A stretch of DNA of 64,000 nt from an archaeon (GTDB lineage: Archaea > Nanobdellota > Nanobdellia > Woesearchaeales > UBA9642): positions 1 to 64,000 of the forward strand of contig JAGVGF010000001.1 of assembly GCA_020057295.1 (NCBI GenBank). The letters are read 5' to 3'. Under the pieces are notes generated by a model. That model was not told the DNA's origin. It saw nothing but the letters and a program-made list of their open reading frames with translations, and did no database searches. Within the stretch, counting starts at the first letter, position 1. Each line of letters begins with the position of its first letter. A program made the position numbers and the translations under genes. This document shows positions 1-7,934 of the stretch, in pieces.

Positions 1-46
1 ATATTTACCAGAAAATAATTAAAAGAAAAAATTGATTAAATATGCT

Positions 47-1255
47 CTATCTAATTACGCCTATGGCATAATTTTCTCTCGAGAATATTTCACTTGCAAG
101 TCTTTTTACATATTCTAAATCTAATCCTTTAATTTCGTGTAATAATTCTTCATGGTAGTTTCTTCTGCCTCTTGTCATTGAGAAAAATGTACTCTTAGCC
201 ATTTCTAGATTTGATTCATTACTTATTACTAGTTGACCTGCTATTTTGGATTTTAATAATTCTAATTGTTCCTGTGAAATTCTGTGCGATATATTCGCGC
301 ATTCTTCTATAACTAACTCTTCTATTTGAGGAATATTTTCTTTTTGACATAATACAAACACTCTCCAATCCCCTACTGTAGAATAGAATTCATAGCCTGA
401 TTTTATTCCATATGCAAGTGCGTGTTTTGTTCTAACAGTCTTAAAAATTTCACTTGTCGGGCCGTTACCTAGAATAGAATCTATAACCATCACTGCAGCT
501 TCTTTCTTCAAGTTCATATCTCTAACTTGATATCCTATAGATATCATACCTTGTTTTGTATTTCGGTTATGCTCTGTAAAAACTCTGCCTTCTATTTGTG
601 GAATTTGATTGTAAGATTCCCTTACGCCGCCTTTTTGTAGATTATATAAAGATACTAATCTGACGAGTTCATCATGATTTACTTCACCGACAGCGCATAT
701 TATCATATTGCTACCAACATAGTTTGCATTATGCGCGTTTAAAATATCCTCTCTTGTAAATAATTTTATAGAATCTCTAGTTCCTCTTATCGGTCTTGAT
801 AAAGGATGGCCTTTGTATAATGATTCAGAAATTACTTGATGCATATCCATTTCAATAGTTTCTTCAGACATTGTTATTTCTTTAGATATTACTTCTTTTT
901 CTCTTGCTATGGATTCGTCACTCATTATAGGATTTATTAAACAATCCATTGCGACATCTATTGCTGTAGGTAATTCTTCTGATAAAAAATTTGCATAAAT
1001 ATATGTGCGTTCTTTTCCTGTTGATGCTTGGACAGTGCCTCCACTTTTTTCTAAGTCTCGGAATACTGTTTCCATGCTAGGTCTTTTTTCTGACCCTGAT
1101 ACCATTAAATGTTCAAAGAAATGTGCAAGTCCTAGTTTACCTTCTAAATCGTGTAATGATCCGTATTTTACACCAGCTACAAGACCTACGGTATGACTTT
1201 GTCTATACTTTGTTATGATTGTAATGCCGTTGTTTAGAATAGTTATATTTTCCAT
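47..1255 (-). CDS. M16 family zinc peptidase (insulinase/processing-peptidase type)
   Basis: This 402-residue protein carries the inverted zinc motif HFFEH at residues 45-49 (His45, Glu48, His49). Glu126 sits 77 residues after the second His, which is the spacing expected for the third zinc ligand of M16 peptidases. The length fits a single two-domain M16 subunit of the processing-peptidase type. There is no signal peptide, so it should act in the cytosol on short or unfolded polypeptides; that role follows from the family only. The gene is complete, with its stop at the extreme left of the window. It is separated from L15e by about 95 bp of AT-rich DNA and is probably its own transcript. The natural substrate cannot be read from the sequence. 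Confidence 0.9.
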   Translation of the reverse strand: MENITILNNGITIITKYRQSHTVGLVAGVKYGSLHDLEGKLGLAHFFEHLMVSGSEKRPSMETVFRDLEKSGGTVQASTGKERTYIYANFLSEELPTAIDVAMDCLINPIMSDESIAREKEVISKEITMSEETIEMDMHQVISESLYKGHPLSRPIRGTRDSIKLFTREDILNAHNANYVGSNMIICAVGEVNHDELVRLVSLYNLQKGGVRESYNQIPQIEGRVFTEHNRNTKQGMISIGYQVRDMNLKKEAAVMVIDSILGNGPTSEIFKTVRTKHALAYGIKSGYEFYSTVGDWRVFVLCQKENIPQIEELVIEECANISHRISQEQLELLKSKIAGQLVISNESNLEMAKSTFFSMTRGRRNYHEELLHEIKGLDLEYVKRLASEIFSRENYAIGVIR

Positions 1256-1350
1256 AGGTTTAAATTATAATCATGCTTTATATTTTTTACTATTATAAAG
1301 AATAAAAACTTAGAAATGTATTATTAAAATTAAAAGAAAAAAATAAGAAA

Positions 1351-1923
1351 TTAGTTGGCGTGACCGCCAGCTGCTTTGTTGCTTGGTCTTGACTTCTCAT
1401 AACCAAAGCCCTTTCCACGTAGACCTCTTGATTTTCTTGCAGCGGATGTTATTCCTCTGTAGACTCTTCCAGTCTGTGTGATTATTCCATGATATATCTC
1501 ATCTTTCTGTATTACCGGATTAGTTCTATCTAATAGAATAATTTCATACCATGCTGAAAGTCCGTCTTTACCTACGAAATAACTGTTTAATACTTCACAA
1601 TTTGGAAACTTTTCGTTTGCTCTCTCTTCGGCTACTAATTGATAATTTTTAGCTAAATTCTTTTGTTGATAATTGTGTGCAGTTCTACGACCAGATCTTA
1701 TGCTAGGTCTCATTCTGCCTCCTCTATCAACTCTTTGTCTAACAACAATTACGCCCTGTTTAGCTCTATATCCTAAAGAACGTGCCTTGTCGATTCTAGT
1801 TGGTTTAACTATTCTAACAGTTGTATCTTGAGAACGCCATTCTGTCATTCGTTTCCTTTGAAACTCTTTAAATTCTGGACTAGAACCCATCCAAATATTT
1901 TTTACGTGTTTATATAATCCCAT
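1351..1923 (-). CDS. rpl15e: Large ribosomal subunit protein eL15 (L15e)
   Basis: This 190-residue basic protein matches archaeal/eukaryotic L15e. It starts MGLYKHVKNIW, contains the conserved core around PTRIDKARSLGYRAKQG and RRTAHNYQQ, and ends in an Arg/Gly/Lys-rich tail ending GGHAN that would reach into rRNA. It is a structural protein of the 50S subunit. A longer frame begins 10 codons upstream, but the start at 1923 is preferred. It matches the family N-terminus and has a perfect GGAGG 9 nt upstream, while the extra residues are encoded by a leader hairpin. The gene sits behind its own TATA box and a roughly 110-nt structured leader. Confidence 0.96.
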   Translation of the reverse strand: MGLYKHVKNIWMGSSPEFKEFQRKRMTEWRSQDTTVRIVKPTRIDKARSLGYRAKQGVIVVRQRVDRGGRMRPSIRSGRRTAHNYQQKNLAKNYQLVAEERANEKFPNCEVLNSYFVGKDGLSAWYEIILLDRTNPVIQKDEIYHGIITQTGRVYRGITSAARKSRGLRGKGFGYEKSRPSNKAAGGHAN

Positions 1924-2035
1924 TTTATTTAGCCTCCATTCGGATGAACTCACGTTTTCGTGAGGACATCACTTTTTACAAGATTTTTCGTAAAAATCTT
2001 TCAGATTCAGGTAAGCAATTACCCACAACTCTGAT
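1924..2035 (-). promoter_or_regulatory. Structured 5' leader of L15e with three hairpins
   Basis: Between the predicted transcription start (about 2035) and the L15e start lie three self-complementary segments. They are 2010-2023 (GGTAA stem, 4-nt loop), 1980-2000 (9-bp stem AAGATTTTT, 3-nt loop) and 1949-1964 (CTCACG stem, TTTT loop on the plus strand). The last hairpin lies about 10 nt before the GGAGG ribosome-binding site. Most genes in this window have short or no leaders, so a folded leader on a ribosomal-protein gene suggests regulation, for example by L15e itself. That role is inference. Confidence 0.5.
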
Positions 2036-2056
2036 ACAATAAAGAACTAAAACTTC

Positions 2057-2065
2057 ATTTATAAA
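2057..2065 (-). promoter_or_regulatory. TATA box of the L15e gene
   Basis: On the minus strand this reads TTTATAAAT, a strong archaeal TATA box. It predicts a transcription start near 2032-2036 and therefore an L15e leader of about 110 nt. Confidence 0.6.
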
Positions 2066-2141
2066 GGTTTTTGATTTGTACAATCTTAATTTCATAACTT
2101 TTTTAAATTAGTTCGAAGTTTTTATGTGAAAGGTGATTTAT

Positions 2142-2504
2142 ATGGAAAATGCAGAAAACCCAAACGCAGCAGTAGACAAGGTTAATGAATCTGTTTCTTT
2201 AGGCGGAAATATTGAATTAATAGGATTCAAACAAGTAAGTTTAGCAGATGTAGTAGTAGTAAAGAAATTAGTCGGACACTACACTAGAAAGATACAAGAA
2301 CACTCTCAAAATTTTGAGAAGATACAAATAATATTAAAAGAGATACATAAAGTAGAAGATAATTCTAAAAATGAAATACATGTTAAAGCATTAGATAATG
2401 GTAAAGCATTTAGTTCAGAAGTTGTTGACAAAAACTTATTTATAGCATTAGACAGTGCGTTAAAGAAAGTTTTAGGTGAAGTAACACATCACAACAAGAG
2501 ATAA
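2142..2504 (+). CDS. Putative ribosome-associated HPF/RaiA-like protein
   Basis: This 120-residue protein has the pattern of the HPF/RaiA (S30Ae) ribosome-hibernation fold. An N-terminal strand (NIELIGFKQVS) is followed by a long basic helix, a strand segment (KIQIILKEIHKV), another strand pair (NEIHVKALDNGKAFSSEV), and a final helix (NLFIALDSALKKVLGEV). That helix resembles the DMYAAID...KLE signature of RaiA-type proteins. It may bind idle ribosomes; this rests on pattern similarity only. A GTG at 2133 is in frame, but ATG 2142 with AAAGGTGAT just upstream is the better start. It is divergent from L15e. An unrelated small cytosolic protein remains possible. Confidence 0.5.
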   Translation: MENAENPNAAVDKVNESVSLGGNIELIGFKQVSLADVVVVKKLVGHYTRKIQEHSQNFEKIQIILKEIHKVEDNSKNEIHVKALDNGKAFSSEVVDKNLFIALDSALKKVLGEVTHHNKR

Positions 2505-2507
2505 ATT

Positions 2508-3167
2508 TTATTCTTTATCTTTTTTCTTTGATTTTTTTTCAGCATATTTTTCTATATCTTCAGCAGTTAATATTTTATGTAATGGTGGCTTATAGGCTGG
2601 TATTATATAATATAATACTATTGATATAAGATTTGCTAAGATAAATATTATTACACATGCGAATACAGTTGTCCACTCTAGAAGAATATTAGAATATACT
2701 ATAATAATTCCGAGTAATCCTATTAAATTAATATATGCTGGTGAAGATATTGTATAAGCAATCCTTTTTGGTAAGAAATGAAAAAAATCTACAAATACCA
2801 GTATAAACCCTAATATTAAAATTCCTAATGGTATAATTATCTTAATATTATCTGTAGTAAATATAAACCCCTGTATAGTTTCTCCAGATGGTTCGTATAG
2901 TTTTCTAAATAAATCTATGGCTACAAATAATAATACTAATGCATTTCCATAAGCAGTATTCCATCCTAGTTCTTCATCTTTATGTCTGCCAAAATAAAAT
3001 TCCATCAATATTAACGTAGCAAGTAATGGCAAGAGCATCCATAACATATTTTCATACTGAAATGGTGCTGAAAGAATCTCGGTAGTTCTAGTATAAAAAT
3101 CTGTGAGTAAATAATTCCAAGAATTACTGACAAATATGGTTACTGAACTAATTGTTTCATTAAACAT
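2508..3167 (-). CDS. Polytopic membrane protein of unknown function
   Basis: This 219-residue protein has about five or six hydrophobic segments, near residues 43-60, 73-90, 107-127, 141-158 and 165-192. They are separated by short loops, and the protein ends in a very charged cytosolic tail, EKKSKKKDKE. I recognise no catalytic motif or named family. The gene is convergent with the HPF-like gene (3-bp gap) and divergent from the antiporter gene at 3244, with which it shares a 76-bp intergenic promoter region. A link to the antiporter is possible but not shown. Confidence 0.7.
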   Translation of the reverse strand: MFNETISSVTIFVSNSWNYLLTDFYTRTTEILSAPFQYENMLWMLLPLLATLILMEFYFGRHKDEELGWNTAYGNALVLLFVAIDLFRKLYEPSGETIQGFIFTTDNIKIIIPLGILILGFILVFVDFFHFLPKRIAYTISSPAYINLIGLLGIIIVYSNILLEWTTVFACVIIFILANLISIVLYYIIPAYKPPLHKILTAEDIEKYAEKKSKKKDKE

Positions 3168-3243
3168 CTTAATCTCTCGTATAGCTTATTTATATACTTT
3201 TTCAAAACACAAACTTTTTTAATAAGTTAAAAGGATATGTACG

Positions 3244-4443
3244 ATGGTTGAAGCTAGAATACTTCTTATATTGTCTGTAATGTTAATATTTGCTGTTGTT
3301 GGTTATCTAATTTCTAAAAAATTAAGACAACCAGCGACAATATTTATGATATTATTAGGCATAATACTAGGTGGTAGTGTTTTAGGTTTAGTACATTATG
3401 ACTCTACTCTGGCTGTAATTGCACAAATTGGTAGTATAATCTTAATGTTTGTTGCTGGATTAAATTCTAATATTAAAGAAATATTTAGTAGAAAAAATTT
3501 TCTTGTAGCACTATTCGGAGCAATTCTTCCATTAATTGGAGGATTTATAGTATCACGAGCATTCGGCTATCCTTTGTATGAATCGATATTTGTTGGAGCA
3601 ACATTAACAGCCACATGTCTAGGAATAACAACTGCATTATTAAAAGAACTTGGAAAAATAAAGACTGAAACAGCCAAGATAATGATTGGTGCAGCAGTTA
3701 TAGACGACATAATAAGTCTAACTATATTATCTATGGTTCTAAGTGTGCCTTCTAATACAACAGCATTTAATGTAGCATTTAATATTTTATTAGTTATTGT
3801 GTTTGTAGTATTAATGGTACTATTTGGTGAGGGATTATTAACTAAAATATTAGATTATTTTAACGATAAGGTAATTAAACACAGTCCGAAATTGACTTTT
3901 GTTCTTGGACTAAGTATGGTTTTCTTGTTTAGTTATTTATCGTATGTTCTTGGACTTGCGCCAATAACAGGAGCGTTTCTTGTAGGAGTATCGCTTGCTA
4001 GAAGCAGAGCCGTAAATATTTTAATGGCCGGAAGCGAATATTTTGAAATAATATTTACCTCAATATTCTTTATAACAATAGGAATAATTGTTGAAGTAAA
4101 AGCATTTTATACACTATTTTGGTTTATCATAGCATTAACAATTGTTGCAATATTAACTAAGCTACTTGGAAGTGGAGTATCATCATATAAGTTAGGATTA
4201 AAACCTAAAGACGCATTAATTGTGGGTGTGGGAATGGTTCCGCGTGGAGAAGTAGCATTTATTATAGCACTGAACGGATTATTGCTCGGAGTTATAAGTA
4301 CGGAAATTTATAGTGCTATAGTATTTATGAGTTTTCTAACAACAATAATAACTTTAATATTATTAAAAATGTTGTATGAGAAAAGTTCTAGCGGTAGTGA
4401 TGACGAACACGTAGAATTTATAGATTTGAAAATAAAACGATAA
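3244..4443 (+). CDS. Cation:proton antiporter, CPA2 family
   Basis: This 399-residue membrane protein has about 12 hydrophobic helices, typical of CPA2 antiporters (KefB/NapA type). The ion-binding pair Asp154-Asp155 lies in AAVIDDIISL, the paired-Asp form found in electrogenic Na+/H+ exchangers. A late-helix motif GMVPRGEVAF carries the conserved Arg-Gly-Glu. There is no C-terminal RCK/TrkA-N domain, only a short acidic tail, so it lacks built-in nucleotide gating. It likely exchanges Na+ or K+ for H+ across the cytoplasmic membrane. An AAAAGGATAT sequence just upstream can serve as ribosome-binding site. Confidence 0.9.
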   Translation: MVEARILLILSVMLIFAVVGYLISKKLRQPATIFMILLGIILGGSVLGLVHYDSTLAVIAQIGSIILMFVAGLNSNIKEIFSRKNFLVALFGAILPLIGGFIVSRAFGYPLYESIFVGATLTATCLGITTALLKELGKIKTETAKIMIGAAVIDDIISLTILSMVLSVPSNTTAFNVAFNILLVIVFVVLMVLFGEGLLTKILDYFNDKVIKHSPKLTFVLGLSMVFLFSYLSYVLGLAPITGAFLVGVSLARSRAVNILMAGSEYFEIIFTSIFFITIGIIVEVKAFYTLFWFIIALTIVAILTKLLGSGVSSYKLGLKPKDALIVGVGMVPRGEVAFIIALNGLLLGVISTEIYSAIVFMSFLTTIITLILLKMLYEKSSSGSDDEHVEFIDLKIKR

Positions 4444-4485
4444 ATCTTAGTATTATAAATTTAAAAATAGAAATAAATATTTAAC

Positions 4486-5055
4486 TTAATCTAAGAATAT
4501 GTAATGTTTCTCTTCTCTCTCTAATTCTTTTAGGATTCTCTTGATTATTATCTTTTCTGGGTCAGGCATTAGCTTAACGCGTTCTTTTAGATCTATGAAA
4601 CTTTTGAATGGTTCTCCTCTTCGCTCTTCTAATATTTGCCACATATGTTTTTTTCCAAGACCGGGTAATAATTCTAGACTATGCATTCTTGTACTTAATG
4701 GCTGTGCCTTATTGAAGAATTCAACGAATTTTTCTTGATTTTCTCTGACAATTTTTTGTACTATTGGCTCTATTTCTGCCTTTGCAGTTGGTGTAAGCCT
4801 GTTTAATTGTAATCTTCCATTAATATGATGAATCTTATCTCTCTCTTTTTCTCCAATGTATACATCTTCAGATGGTTGTAAGAATATATCTTTTTTTGGA
4901 ACTAATTCTAATAATGTGAAATTGTTTTTCCCAATTGCTTGAACTATTGCTGTTTTTTTAAACATTGGTCTATCATCATTACTATATCCATTCGGCAAGA
5001 AATCTAAGACTATAGCGAACTCTTCCTTATTCTTCGTATCTTGAGTGTTTTCCAT
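4486..5055 (-). CDS. DUF655 family RNA/DNA-binding protein
   Basis: This 189-residue protein has the conserved DUF655 layout. An N-terminal OB-like part contains AIVLDFLPNGY and ERDKIHHINGRL. A helix-hairpin-helix segment follows (LELLPGLGKKHMWQILEERR, then FIDLKERVKLMPDP). DUF655 proteins sit next to L21e and RpoF across Archaea and are presumed to bind nucleic acid; the precise role is unknown. The frame opens at GTG 5064, but ATG 5055 is better placed behind GGTGGGG. It is third in the L21e-rpoF-DUF655 run, with a gap of about 70 bp. Confidence 0.88.
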   Translation of the reverse strand: MENTQDTKNKEEFAIVLDFLPNGYSNDDRPMFKKTAIVQAIGKNNFTLLELVPKKDIFLQPSEDVYIGEKERDKIHHINGRLQLNRLTPTAKAEIEPIVQKIVRENQEKFVEFFNKAQPLSTRMHSLELLPGLGKKHMWQILEERRGEPFKSFIDLKERVKLMPDPEKIIIKRILKELEREEKHYIFLD

Positions 5056-5125
5056 GTTCCCCACCGATTATACTATAGTTTTTTACCTATGAATATATAA
5101 ATTTTGTGCCCTCATTAGTAAGAAC

Positions 5126-5482
5126 TTACTTTTTTTTGGGCAGATATTCTGCCAATATTTCAAGAACTTTATCTAAATTATCATTAGTTACAGTCAAAGA
5201 ATAACTTTGAATTACATTCTTTAATTCAGTCATATTCTGTGGCGTTAAATCTATAATCTTTAATATGTATGCATCTCTTAATCTAGGAATATTTAATTTT
5301 TGTATTTTTGCAAACATTTCATCTGCATCCTTCTGTTTAACAATTTTTAATACTTCTAATTGTTCTGAAACCTTTGCTGTTCTGAATCCTAATTCAGTAT
5401 CTCTCTTCTTGATTTCTTTTAATTCTTCCTTCAATTCAGCCATGCTGATCGGTCTTTCTTCAACAACTTTTATTTCAGGCAT
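5126..5482 (-). CDS. rpoF: DNA-directed RNA polymerase subunit F (Rpb4)
   Basis: This 118-residue helical protein is the archaeal Rpb4 homologue. Its N-terminal EERPISMAELKEEL strand-helix docks on Rpo7/Rpb7, and a C-terminal helical bundle (the HRDC-like part) follows, with the typical pattern ILKIIDLTPQNMTELKNVIQ. With Rpb7 it forms the polymerase stalk that helps open promoters and bind nascent RNA. Its ATG overlaps the L21e stop (TAATG), so the two are translationally coupled. The order L21e-rpoF-DUF655 is conserved in archaea and supports the call. Confidence 0.93.
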   Translation of the reverse strand: MPEIKVVEERPISMAELKEELKEIKKRDTELGFRTAKVSEQLEVLKIVKQKDADEMFAKIQKLNIPRLRDAYILKIIDLTPQNMTELKNVIQSYSLTVTNDNLDKVLEILAEYLPKKK

Positions 5483-5775
5483 TACTTCACCTTGATTAAA
5501 TGTACTGGATGAACAATCAATGTCTTGTCTTTACCAAGATCATTTATTTTAACTTCATAACATGTGCCCTTCTTTCTAAGTACAACTGCATTTTTACCCA
5601 TAAACTTAGGTCTATACATACCTTTCTGATATGCTGGTTCTACAGATAAGTATACTTTATCCCCTACATCAAATTTTTGTAAGAATTTTCTAATACTAAT
5701 CTTACCTTTTAAACCGTGATCTTTCTTGAACTTGTGTCTAGTTCTTTTTCTGAAACCATCCATTCTAGTAGTCAT
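5482..5775 (-). CDS. rpl21e: Large ribosomal subunit protein eL21 (L21e)
   Basis: This 97-residue basic protein matches L21e throughout. Its N-terminus carries FRKRTRHKFKK, the core reads FDVGDKVYLSVEPAYQKGM, and the end is VHPVHLIKVK. It is a structural protein of the large subunit near the central protuberance. The start at 5775 is supported by GAGGT a few bases upstream; an in-frame Met four codons later is less well placed. It is first gene of the L21e-rpoF-DUF655 operon and overlaps rpoF by the TAATG junction. Confidence 0.97.
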   Translation of the reverse strand: MTTRMDGFRKRTRHKFKKDHGLKGKISIRKFLQKFDVGDKVYLSVEPAYQKGMYRPKFMGKNAVVLRKKGTCYEVKINDLGKDKTLIVHPVHLIKVK

Positions 5776-5848
5776 ACTAATACCTCATAAACGTTAATAC
5801 CCTGAGAAACAAGGATTTATTTATAAATGTTTTGTACGTTATTTATGC

Positions 5849-6346
5849 TTATTTGAGCAAGTCGTTATAGTCTTTATGAACTTCTAAATCATGTTTGTTT
5901 AAATAGTTCTCAAGTTTTACAGTAAACAAGTGATGTTTATCTTTTGTTAAAACTTTAGAATGCGTTTTCATTGCAATTGCCATTAATACAGCATCACTTG
6001 CATCTGGAATCTCCGTTAATAATTCTGGATCAATACTGTTAACAAAATCCTTTTCACCCTGCCTATCTCCTGGATGAACATTAGCACTAATTATTGTTAA
6101 TTGCGGATGTTTTTTAATCAATCTTCGCATATTTTCTCTAACACGTTCATCAACTTTATGATCATTATAAATAAATTCTTCAGCATTAAATGATGTTATC
6201 CCGACATTAAACTTATCTAACAACTCTTTTAATTGATGTTCCTTCTGATGTTCAAAAGTGTGTATAATAAAACACGTATCTAGTAATACATAATCTTTAG
6301 CGTTGTTCATATCGACGTGTTTTAATTGTTCAATTAGTTCTTTCAT
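5849..6346 (-). CDS. PIN-domain ribonuclease-like protein
   Basis: This 165-residue protein has the acidic constellation of a PIN domain: Asp23 in VLLDTCFII, Glu56/Glu57 after the second strand, Asp115/Asp118 in IPDASDAVL, and Asp136 in VLTKDKHH. PIN proteins are Mg/Mn-dependent single-strand ribonucleases. No antitoxin-like gene is adjacent, so a VapBC toxin is less likely than a stand-alone PIN nuclease, perhaps in rRNA or tRNA maturation given the translation neighbourhood. That role is inference. It is followed after 20 bp by the macrodomain gene, which lies upstream in the same transcript direction. Confidence 0.82.
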   Translation of the reverse strand: MKELIEQLKHVDMNNAKDYVLLDTCFIIHTFEHQKEHQLKELLDKFNVGITSFNAEEFIYNDHKVDERVRENMRRLIKKHPQLTIISANVHPGDRQGEKDFVNSIDPELLTEIPDASDAVLMAIAMKTHSKVLTKDKHHLFTVKLENYLNKHDLEVHKDYNDLLK

Positions 6347-6366
6347 TAGAATAAAATTCTTTGAGG

Positions 6367-6888
6367 TTATATATTAAGGTTGCTATTCTTAAATTCTTTT
6401 AGATATGCTTTGTAATCATCATCACTATATAGAACTAATGTCACTTCCTTAACATTTTTTGGTTTATAATTTTTTAAAACTTCGTGTACTATTTTTACTG
6501 CTATCTGTATAGGAACATCGTATGATCCTGTAGAAATTGAAGGAAATGCTATGCTCTGTAATTTATGTTCATCTGCAATCTTTAGAGAATTTTCATAACA
6601 TTCAGCTAATAAACTTATATCATCTTGACCATATATTGGTCCTACAGTATGAATTACATTTTTACTTGGAAGATTAAATCCAGATGTTATTACGGCTTCT
6701 CCTGTTTGTAACCCTTTAAGATGAGTGTTCTTTCTTATTTTTATACATTCATCAAGAAGTTCTGGACCTGCTGCTCTATGTATTGCTCCATCAACTCCTC
6801 CACCACCAAATAATGTTCTATTAGCAGCATTAACTATAGCATCTACTTGTAAACGCGTAATATCTCCTCTTATTATTTTAATATTCAT
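6367..6888 (-). CDS. Macrodomain ADP-ribose hydrolase (MacroD type)
   Basis: This 173-residue single macrodomain has the MacroD/YmdB motifs. IIRGDITRLQVDAIVNAAN carries the adenine-binding Asp and the catalytic-loop Asn. GGGGVDGAIHRAAG is the substrate loop, GLQTGEAVIT and VIHTVGP are conserved strands, and AFPSISTGSYDVP is the phosphate-binding loop. Enzymes of this type remove ADP-ribose from acidic residues or deacetylate O-acetyl-ADP-ribose. The frame opens at GTG 6897, but ATG 6888 with an upstream GAGTGAT is preferred. It is separated from Cbf5 by only about 18 bp and may be co-transcribed with it. Confidence 0.93.
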   Translation of the reverse strand: MNIKIIRGDITRLQVDAIVNAANRTLFGGGGVDGAIHRAAGPELLDECIKIRKNTHLKGLQTGEAVITSGFNLPSKNVIHTVGPIYGQDDISLLAECYENSLKIADEHKLQSIAFPSISTGSYDVPIQIAVKIVHEVLKNYKPKNVKEVTLVLYSDDDYKAYLKEFKNSNLNI

Positions 6889-6906
6889 CTTAATCACTCT
6901 ATTTTT

Positions 6907-7899
6907 TTATTCTGGTTTATCGATTTTTGGATATATTCCTCGATCCATAAATACTTGTTCAGTCTTTAAGACTATTCCCCTTTCACTCTTTAGAATTTCA
7001 TCAGTGCTCATCAAGGCTTTCCCTACAAGTATTAATTCATCTTTTAATGTAAATACAGCAACAAAATCTTCTTTATCAATTTCTTTTTCTAACTTTACTA
7101 CTCCAGGAACTTTTAAATATGCTCCAGAACATAAACTATTAACTGTTGTATCCATTACATATATCTTTCTTAAATGTGAAACGGCAAATTCGGGAGTTAC
7201 TATGATATTTCGTAATTTTGTATCATCATGTTCTTGTTTATAATAATGATATGCATCCGTTAAATCTTGTAATGTTATAATATTATTTTCTGTAAATGGA
7301 CCTGCTTTGCTTCTTCGTAATTCAACCATGTGTGCACTAGTGTCCATGTATTGTCCAAAATCGTGACACCATTTCCTAACATAAGTTCCTGCCTGACATC
7401 CCATCTTAAACATTACATCTCGTCCATCAATATCTAATACTTCAACGTAATAGACATTTCTTTCTCTTAATTGTCTTTTCACAGCACTTTTTACAGGAGG
7501 CATTTGCATTAATTTTCCTTGAAATTTTTTGACTGAATCAATAATTTTACCTTCTGGAATATCTTCGTGAATATGCATTATACCAACATATTCTTTACCA
7601 GCAGTAAGTAATGATTGCATTATCCTTGTTGCATTCTGTAACCCTACTGGAAGTACTCCTGTAACTCCAGGATCTAATGTTCCTGAATGTCCTGCTTTAT
7701 CTAAATGTAAAATATCTTTTACAAATCCAGAAATTTGATGACTTGTTGGACCTGCTGGCTTATCAATATTAACCATTCCAAACTTTAACATTTCATCAGT
7801 CGTTCTATCTTCAGGTCTTTTTCCGAATTTTCCAGAACTAGCGTACTCTCTCTTAATAACTAATGAACGATCCATATTCTCAAACGGTAATTTAGACAT
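6907..7899 (-). CDS. cbf5: Pseudouridine synthase Cbf5 (H/ACA RNP / tRNA Psi55)
   Basis: This 330-residue protein has a TruB-type catalytic domain with Asp76 in GHSGTLDPGVTGVLPVG, the conserved VNIDKPAGPTSHQ entry motif and PPVKSAVKR in the N-terminal half. A C-terminal PUA domain starts near residue 245 (FAVSHLRKIYVMDTTVNSLCSGAYLKVPG). In archaea Cbf5 works with Nop10, L7Ae and Gar1 on H/ACA guide RNAs and can also modify tRNA position 55. The length is typical of archaeal Cbf5. No partner gene is in the window. It may be co-transcribed with the downstream macrodomain and PIN genes. Confidence 0.95.
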   Translation of the reverse strand: MSKLPFENMDRSLVIKREYASSGKFGKRPEDRTTDEMLKFGMVNIDKPAGPTSHQISGFVKDILHLDKAGHSGTLDPGVTGVLPVGLQNATRIMQSLLTAGKEYVGIMHIHEDIPEGKIIDSVKKFQGKLMQMPPVKSAVKRQLRERNVYYVEVLDIDGRDVMFKMGCQAGTYVRKWCHDFGQYMDTSAHMVELRRSKAGPFTENNIITLQDLTDAYHYYKQEHDDTKLRNIIVTPEFAVSHLRKIYVMDTTVNSLCSGAYLKVPGVVKLEKEIDKEDFVAVFTLKDELILVGKALMSTDEILKSERGIVLKTEQVFMDRGIYPKIDKPE

Positions 7900-7934
7900 A
7901 AAATATTAGAATAAGATATTATTTATAAAATTGG

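Noticed and set aside
6725-7243. 172-codon plus-strand frame over the macrodomain and Cbf5 genes
   Set aside because: It lies antisense to two clearly identified genes and spans their junction; no family features.
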